Source of the DNA: Apostichopus japonicus
Taxonomy: Eukaryota > Echinodermata > Holothuroidea > Aspidochirotida > Stichopodidae
Direction of reading: 5' to 3'
Length of the DNA stretch: 64,000 bases
Assembly: GCF_037975245.1 (NCBI RefSeq)
Contig: NC_092568.1
Location: forward strand, 40,099,631-40,163,630
The notes under the pieces are model-generated. The model saw nothing but the letters and a program-made list of their open reading frames with translations, ran no database searches and was not told the DNA's origin. Each line of letters begins with the position of its first letter. Position 1 is the stretch's first letter. The position numbers were made by a program, and so were the translations under genes. Positions 59,612 through 64,000 of this stretch are shown here, piece after piece.

Positions 59612-59848
59612 ATGAATTTAAATTTGTTCAGATTAATGAATTTGTACAGATTAATGAATTTGTACGGATTAAAGAATTTGTACAGATTAATGAATTTGTT
59701 CAGATTAATGAATTTGAATTTGTACAGATTAATGAATTTGAATTTGTACAGATTAATGAATTTGTATGGATTAAAGAATTTGAATTTGTACAGATTAATG
59801 AATTTGTACAGATTAATGAATTTGAATTTGTACAGATTAATGAATTGT
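59612..59848. repeat. 18 bp minisatellite GAATTTGTACAGATTAAT
   Basis: About twelve units of 18 bp, several extended to 24 bp by an extra GAATTT. The unit lengths are multiples of 3, so both strands stay open (repeating NLYRLM and FINLYK) without implying a protein. Unit variants include GTTCAG, GTACGG and GTATGG with AAAG. Confidence 0.95.
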
Positions 59849-60159
59849 AAATCATTGAAATAAATAGAAAAAGAAAGCAAAAAGTTCTTTAGTCTTATGT
59901 TGAAGTCACTTTGTCCTGCACACTAATTTCTCTGTACTCCTTATGTAGTTTATTGTTTTTTATTGTGCAGAATTAGTATAAGTAAGCAATGGTTTAAGGT
60001 TTTGAGTTCAAATTTTCAGAGAAACTATTGAAACATTTGCCACTATTGCATGAAGCTAGATTTTAAATATATCTTTAAGACGTAAATGTAATTAGTACTG
60101 AGAGAAAAAATAGGCAAGTCAGAGATCATTTTGTGAAAACTTTTTATACTTTGATGCAC

Positions 60160-60660
60160 CCTTAAAAATGTCCAACTTTTACCTCATTTTTCAGACAAGA
60201 AACTAGAAAACCTTACATAAGTTGTGTTATACAGTACAGTGTGGGGGTACTTATTTTTATTTTGGAGCATTGATTTAACTTTGGAGTTTGTTACTATTTG
60301 AAGTTGCAACTCCAGTTAATTTCTATTTCTGAGCTCAAATATGTGCTTTTTAGAGAAAACAAATCTTTGAACTAATATTTTTCCAACTTTTACCTAATTT
60401 TTTCAGACAAAAAACTAGCAACCTTACATAAGTTGTGGTATACAGTACCATGTGGGGGTACTGATTTTTATTGTGGAGTACTGATATAACTTTGGAGTCC
60501 TTGTTTGTTACTATTTGAAGTTGCAACTCAAGTTTATTTCTATGTCTGAGCTCAAATATGTGCACATTTTACATAATTCTTGGTGTAAAGTATAATGTGG
60601 GAGTACTAAATTTATTTTGATTTACTGATTTAACTTTGGAGTCTTTGTTCAATTGTGAAT
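60160..60660. repeat. Isolated divergent satellite II units
   Basis: CCAACTTTTACCTCATTTTT, CAGACAAGAAACTAG, ATACAGTACAGTGTGGGGGT, TTGAAGTTGCAACTC and TCTGAGCTCAAATATGTG recur at ~210 bp spacing (2-3 units). They are closest to the left-edge units at 18.4-18.9 kb, not to the central 420 bp monomers. Confidence 0.85.
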
Positions 60661-61429
60661 ATTTCATTGATATTAAACAAGGATAGTAAAGTACCAATGA
60701 ACGTCTCCATAGTCATATAGTTTGAAAACGTTTAAAAGTATGTTATTCTGTACAGGCCCATGAGGTTCTAACTTTAATGTAAATTGTTCAAGAGCCAGTC
60801 ATATGTTGCTTTGTTCAATTCCAAAGAAAACCATATCCTTCCCCTTATGACTCTTAGAATAATTGAAATATGTTAGAATTAGAAGTAATGAAGTTGCATA
60901 TCTAATTAACACACGTAATGCGTACTATATTTGAATGGAAGTAGCTTGCACCTTATGTAGCACATTAAAGTGTTCACAACATTGACTAAAGTTACATGGC
61001 CTGGAATCAGAATGCTAAAAGATTCGCTTACAAATAATTAGAAGGGTTCGTGGTATTCAAGTTAACAACATTTTATTGTAATGTAGTTGCTGCCATAAAC
61101 TCGAAGAAAAGGTATAGGGTTCATGTTGTATATGTCTTTAAGTGTGCAGACAAAAGGGTTAACATTGCTTTCATTAATACTGTATGGAGCTCATTCCTGA
61201 ATTTTTCTATCTAGCGCTTACAACAAACTGACAGTAAATGCTTAGTACCGAACAACTGTACAATAGCACAATACAATGGCATCTGGATGGGGAGGGAGGG
61301 AGAGAGAGGCAAAGTTATCACAAACTTTTTGGTCTTTAGATATATTTTACAATTTTACATGTTACAATGTAGGATTCATTTTAGCAAAGGTGACTTATCA
61401 TTTGGTCATGTTTTGTCTCGAATCTAAAA

Positions 61430-61895
61430 AATGTAATGAGATGTCAAGCTAGCTTAACTTGGTATCTCGCCAAAAATCAAAATTTTGTCGAGATGACGAG
61501 TTAGGTGTAACATGGCAACTCATCGTTTCAACAAATTTTACGGAGATTTCAAGTTAGCGTAACTTGGTATCTCAACCAAGGTTCAATATTTTGTCAAGAT
61601 GTTGTGTTATATTAACATGGTAACTCTAAATCTTCCACATCACCTTATGACTAGATAAGTTTTCAGTTAAATATTTTCCAGAATATTGTTCAATTGCTCA
61701 GTTGGCATGAATTGAAGAATATACATTTTGCAGAAGAATAGTAAATTGTGGAGTGAAAGCAACTGAGCAATCCAACATTTTTCTCATATTTGATAAGATA
61801 TCATCTTGAGATCTAAACAATTTACTGAAAAGGTTTACTTATGGGGCAAAGCTTTTCTTATTTTAATGGCACTTTTAAGCTCCCGTAGGGGTTTT
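61430..61895. repeat. Second copy of the satellite II flank block
   Basis: Contains AACTTGGTATCTCGCCAAAA, TTTTGTCGAGATGACGAGTT, AATATTTTGTCAAGATGTTG and then GAAAGCAACTGAGCAATC and TATGGGGCAAAGCTTTTCTT. These parallel 17,085-17,250 and 18,160-18,310 in the same order and orientation, with most of the intervening gcagaaaa-type repeats missing. Noncoding. Confidence 0.7.
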
Positions 61896-62540
61896 ACCTC
61901 AGGTATACAAAATAGTCACCTTAGTTTGGGTTTAAGAGTAATCATATCTATTAAATTAGTAATTAGAGTATGATAATTAAAACAGTTACATCATAAAAGT
62001 TATCAACACATGATTTGTGTGTGTTTGTGTGTTAGGAAGGGGGGGGGGGGTCGGGAATGGGGTTCGTTTAGACTTTACATCTTTGGGTGACAATCGCTTT
62101 GATGTCATCACTTTGTAACATTTTACAGAGTACTAGAGTAGTTAACAAAGTTACAATCTCATTAGTAGTTGGACTTGTTAGAGTATGAAGTGTGTGAATT
62201 GTATATTAAATATACAATCCTAAAAAGTAATCAAAGAGGATAAAAATAATGATATATTATAATGAATAAGTAAAGTACAAATCCACATGGTTCAATGTGC
62301 ATGCTACCATACTGACTGTGCATTGCATATCTGGAATTTAAATATTGAATTTATATGGTAAATCTATATATATATGCTGAATATATTTTATAGTGAATAT
62401 TAAATTTATGAAGTAAATCCTCCAGGATGAAATTCCCCAAAAAATACCTTAGTGTTTCTTTTTGCAGTTGAAGGGAATTTGGGGAAGCTGAAAGTGTATT
62501 AGTAAAAAAATCAATTGCCAAACCACCCCACTTCTGGAGT
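61895..62540. other. Unannotated AT-rich stretch
   Basis: No gene or repeat family recognised. Includes a G run at 62,040-62,050 next to a GTGT tract. Confidence 0.4.
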
Positions 62541-62935
62541 AACTTCATTATCGGCTACAGAATTCAGTATAAACTACTTCTTCTCACCTTTTGTGCTCAT
62601 CATCTGGAACAGCCTGTGTACCTGTCACAACTTCTCTTGCCATATTTTCCAACTCTCACACTTCTTTCCTCCAACAAACTGTATTTAACTGTTCCAAAAC
62701 CATGATTGAAGAACTATGGTTACAGATGCTTCTAATACTCTGGGTCTTATCTCTGGGGCAAGTTACCAGATCACATTCGAACATTGGAACATGCTATAAA
62801 CTTTCTACTTTCAAAAGTCTACTTAAGACCCATTCTTTCACTTGTTCTTTGTAAAGCGCTTTGAGCATTGACTTTTGTTTACTGATTTGGCGCTGTATAA
62901 GTCTCATTTATTATTATTATTATTATTATTCCAAA
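62540..62935 (+). mobile_element. L2/CR1-like LINE 3' end fragment
   Basis: The C-terminal signature STFKSLLKTHSFTCSL followed by a stop (62,805-62,853), then the 3' UTR AAGCGCTTTGAGCATTGACT...TTTGGCGCTGTATAAGTCTC and a terminal (ATT)n tail at 62,909-62,930. This arrangement is standard for L2-type LINEs. It is 5'-truncated and may belong to the same family as the fossil at 56.6 kb. Confidence 0.8.
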
Positions 62936-64000
62936 ATGCCTGTTTATTTTCATACTTCTGATATGACTGGCCATAAGTGATGTAAGGATACCACATTGAC
63001 ATTCTTCATAGTCTTGTGACAGAGAGTATAGATATTGAGCAAAGCTGCATGATTTGCAATTTGCTCTTAATAGGGAAACCCTGCTTGTTTTTGCTCATTT
63101 GGATGAGGGGTTCCGGGAGGGCAGTGGAAGGAGAGTCTGTATAGTCAGAGGTTCAATATTGACAATCACTAGTCATGCCTCTATGTAAAGGTTATATACA
63201 GGGCTTTGCATTCATATCAGACAGAGCTAGCAGGGTACACATAAATGTTCAAATGAATACTGCAGAGCTATACCCTTACATATATTGGATAATTAAAAGA
63301 TATATAACTTACCCATCAGTTATGTGCTCATTTCCTGCAAAATGCGATGAGTCCTCATACCTTGCATGACACTGGGATCAGAAAAGGGAGAATTAACTCT
63401 CTTTAAATTCCATAATTATGAAGATTTAAAAAAATAGAATAAGGATGAGGGTAATTGTAAACTTATGGATTAAGTTGTAATCTACACTGGAAATAAAATG
63501 CAAGGTTACCTTAATTACTTTCAATCTTAGACTGCCAATGTTGATAATGAATTTAAGCACAATCACAGTAGCATTCAGCTTAATTAAGTTTTGCAAAATA
63601 AGAAAATACAGGTAATATCTACAGCATGTAAGCATTATTTTGGGCCTTGAAAAAGTAAAATAAAAATTAACTTTAAAACTAAATGTCATTGGAAATGCTG
63701 AGAGCTGGCACACCCTATATGCTACTTTAACAGGGAATGATATCAAACTGTAAACATTGCTTGACCACCTCAAGTATTCTCATAATCCAAAAAGATGGGG
63801 AATCCTAGTCAACATTACCCCAGTGAACAATGGCAACTTAGTATGGTAGTGAAGGCATGCAGTTACCATCCTATTGACACAATTTGGTAACAATATGGAC
63901 TTTCTTAAATGTGACGAACTCTGAGTTCTGTGGTTTTAAGCCAATTGACCAGATTGTTTTGCTACTTTAAAAGTTATTATCAAGCTTTAAAGGCTATTCT
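62936..64000. other. Unannotated region to window end
   Basis: No recognisable coding, RNA or repeat feature. A 115-codon minus-strand ORF (63,426-63,773) is hydrophobic/low-complexity with no motif. Confidence 0.4.

Noticed and set aside
59581-59880. 99- and 83-codon repetitive ORFs
   Set aside because: Both strands of an 18 bp minisatellite are open; no evidence of a gene.
63426-63773. 115-codon minus-strand ORF at the window end
   Set aside because: Hydrophobic, biased composition, no start context, splice sites or motif that would support a gene.

Overview
This is an intron-bearing, AT-rich animal genome segment, not bacterial or viral DNA. Support comes from spliced exons with GT/AG borders, a polyadenylation signal, C2H2 zinc fingers with TGEKPYQC-type linkers, CR1/L2-type LINEs, TIR DNA transposons and long satellites. 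Scattered AGGCCTAGGCCT-like words near 48.48, 50.53 and 55.85 kb, and the TE mix, suggest a marine deuterostome, perhaps an echinoderm. That guess is inference and no taxonomic marker gene is present.

Layout. 1-10.33 kb: satellite I, built from three related monomers (A ~230, B ~240, C ~182 bp) arranged as a ~650 bp A-B-C higher-order repeat with extra B copies in places. 10.45-11.80 kb: a decayed minus-strand C2H2 zinc-finger exon, split by a ~515 bp insertion. 11.89-12.64 kb: a foldback-like element. 12.65-16.9 kb: nothing recognisable. 16.9-18.4 kb: degenerate repeats that recur at 61.4-61.9 kb. 18.4-45.4 kb: satellite II, a 420-421 bp monomer that is itself a dimer of two related ~210 bp halves, with local 3-mer, 4-mer and 5-mer higher-order repeats and divergent ~210 bp-type units at the edges. 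Satellite II is interrupted by a 3.0 kb TIR element (TTA target duplication, PIF/Harbinger-like) and by a nearly intact 3.1 kb non-LTR retrotransposon whose endonuclease-reverse transcriptase frame carries one in-frame stop.

45.4-64 kb is single-copy-like DNA mixed with old repeats. It contains a candidate first exon at 48.30 kb and three downstream exons (52.1, 52.66 and 53.65 kb) that together read as a DUF4806-type domain followed by AATAAA. Around them are a 275 bp hAT-type MITE with a perfect 8 bp target duplication, GC-rich hairpin and minisatellite elements, inverted copies of one repeat on both sides of the gene, a possible MULE-like transposase scrap, an L2/CR1-like LINE fossil and its separate 3' end, several minisatellites, and divergent satellite II units at 60.2 kb.

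Functionally, the only plausible host gene is the DUF4806 gene. The LINE could have been active recently. Most of the rest is satellite and transposon DNA, and the main interest lies in how the arrays were built and invaded. The first ~45 kb looks like pericentromeric or other heterochromatic satellite (inference).
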